Source: JAGOLU01 sp964542665 (GTDB lineage Bacteria > Patescibacteriota > Microgenomatia > UBA1406 > GWC2-37-13). From it: DNA of 13,900 bases. A model generated the notes under the pieces. It worked only from the letters and a program-made list of their open reading frames with translations. It was not told where the DNA came from and did not search any database. The stretch spans positions 1 to 13,900 of the forward strand of contig CAZIUF010000025.1 of NCBI GenBank assembly GCA_964542665.1. The letters are read 5' to 3'. The position numbers and the translations under genes are program-made. This document shows, one piece after another, positions 12,868 to 13,900 of the stretch. Every line of letters begins with the position of its first letter. The first letter of the stretch is position 1.

Positions 12868-13900
12868 CGTACTCGTCCATCGCTCACTCGCAGGTTAGTC
12901 ACCATATTTCTTGTCCCTCTCATCGCTCTCTCCTCCATCATCGGAGGTCTCATCGCTCACTATGTAGGCCATGCTCCTGACATAGCACAGATGATATATG
13001 CCGTAGGCGTAGCCATCGGCAGCATTGGTTTGATAAAAGAAACCCTCCGATCTCTGCTCAAGCGCAATCTGGCACTGGACTACATCGCTCTTTTGGCGAT
13101 CAGTGTCGGTGTCATCAGCGGTCATTACCTAGTATCTGCCGTGATCGTCCTTATGCTCTCGGGAGGTGAGGCGCTTGAGGATTATTCACTCCAAAAAGCT
13201 CAATCCTCGCTCACCACTCTCGCCAATCGCATCCCTCACTCGGTACATCTGTGGGAAAATGGTGGAGTTGGACGTACGGTGAGCATTGAAAGCGTCCAAG
13301 TTGGACAGGAGATAGTGATCCGTAAAGGCGAAGTCATCCCTCTGGATGGCACATTAGTCACCCAAGCAGCTTCAGTTGATGAGTCCTCGCTGACGGGGGA
13401 AGCAATCCCCGTCGATAAAAAATCTGGCGACCTTATCCGAAGCGGTACGGTGAATACGTTTAACAGCATCACTGTTATTGTGTCAAAAGCTGAGAAAGAC
13501 TCAACATACCGCAAAATCATCACTATGGTTGAGGAGGCTCAATCAGAGAAAGCTCCGTTGATCCGTCTCGCAAACAAATACAGCGGGATATTCACCATCA
13601 TCAGCCTTACTTTGGCTGTCGCAGCGTACGTATTATCAGGAAATCAGTTGGAAAGAGCCCTTGCAGTGCTGGTCATTGCGACACCATGCCCCCTCATCCT
13701 TGCGACTCCTATTGCGCTCATCGGTGGGATGAGCGCGGCCGCACGAAAGCGCATCATTTTCAAGCGTTTGGCGAGCATTGAGGTGCTTGCTCGAGTAAAT
13801 GCGCTCATGTTTGATAAGACAGGCACCATCACCGTTGGGAAACCTGTCGTCACAAAGGTTTACGTTCTGGATCCAAATTTAGACGAATCACACGCGCATG
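12862..13900 (+). CDS. Heavy-metal P1B-type ATPase, TPC motif (partial, 5' part)
   Basis: Open frame of 346 codons running off the window. It begins directly with membrane helices (residues ~12-35 onward) and has no N-terminal CxxC metal-binding domain. Actuator domain: VDESSLTGE (172-180). The ion-binding membrane helix has TPCP (274-277) instead of the CPC of Cu/Zn pumps. The phosphorylation site is DKTGT (318-322) with D318. TPC defines the P1B-5 group, of which one characterised member exports nickel and iron; other metals are possible here. An in-frame TGA lies just upstream (12856-12858), so the ATG at 12862 is firm. The nucleotide-binding domain is beyond the window. Expression may be governed by the structured leader. 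Confidence 0.9.
   Translation, partial: MKRTRPSLTRRLVTIFLVPLIALSSIIGGLIAHYVGHAPDIAQMIYAVGVAIGSIGLIKETLRSLLKRNLALDYIALLAISVGVISGHYLVSAVIVLMLSGGEALEDYSLQKAQSSLTTLANRIPHSVHLWENGGVGRTVSIESVQVGQEIVIRKGEVIPLDGTLVTQAASVDESSLTGEAIPVDKKSGDLIRSGTVNTFNSITVIVSKAEKDSTYRKIITMVEEAQSEKAPLIRLANKYSGIFTIISLTLAVAAYVLSGNQLERALAVLVIATPCPLILATPIALIGGMSAAARKRIIFKRLASIEVLARVNALMFDKTGTITVGKPVVTKVYVLDPNLDESHAH

Noticed and set aside
12895..13853. Minus-strand ORFs of 69-95 aa near the right end
   Set aside because: They are shadows of the P1B ATPase, whose frame is open on the plus strand from 12862 to the end.

Overview
The window looks like a piece of a Candidate Phyla Radiation (Patescibacteria) genome. The evidence is indirect: compact genes with near-zero intergenic space, a short Obg GTPase without a C-terminal extension, an O-antigen-ligase-like protein beside a proline-rich DUF1554 surface protein, an exported L,D-transpeptidase, and almost no Shine-Dalgarno sequences. 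The standard code fits (TGA is used as a stop). I cannot fix the lineage below this level.

Layout. Positions 1-560 (minus) hold the N-terminus of an exported or anchored protein and a small basic protein with a consensus promoter, a perfect Shine-Dalgarno and a hairpin terminator. Then follow obgE (plus), a LOG-family protein and a TrmH-type methyltransferase (minus), and an O-antigen-ligase-like protein plus a DUF1554 surface protein (plus). A nucleotidyltransferase-like gene (minus) is broken by one in-frame TAA. Positions 5951-8711 form a phospholipid head-group region: pssA (plus), a single polypeptide fusing a PmtA-like methyltransferase to a pyruvoyl phosphatidylserine decarboxylase (minus), and a PAP2 membrane phosphatase (minus). 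Upstream on the same strand are an unrecognised 233-aa protein, a MIF/tautomerase-like protein and metG, which carries a 10-N assembly gap and a repeat-derived peptide insertion. The window ends (plus) with a YkuD L,D-transpeptidase and the first 346 codons of a heavy-metal P1B-type ATPase with a TPC motif, preceded by a long leader with inverted repeats.

How the genes work together. PssA would make phosphatidylserine from CDP-diacylglycerol. The C-terminal half of the fusion would decarboxylate it to phosphatidylethanolamine, and the N-terminal half could then N-methylate that product. This is a compact route from CDP-DAG to methylated PE in a group usually thought to scavenge its lipids. 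The ligase, DUF1554 protein and L,D-transpeptidase point to surface polymer and cell-wall work.

The most general signal is the initiation architecture. At least seven genes have a good -10 hexamer ending only 6-11 nt before the start codon and no Shine-Dalgarno, which predicts leaderless or nearly leaderless mRNAs. This corrects several start codons (metG, the L,D-transpeptidase and the ligase).
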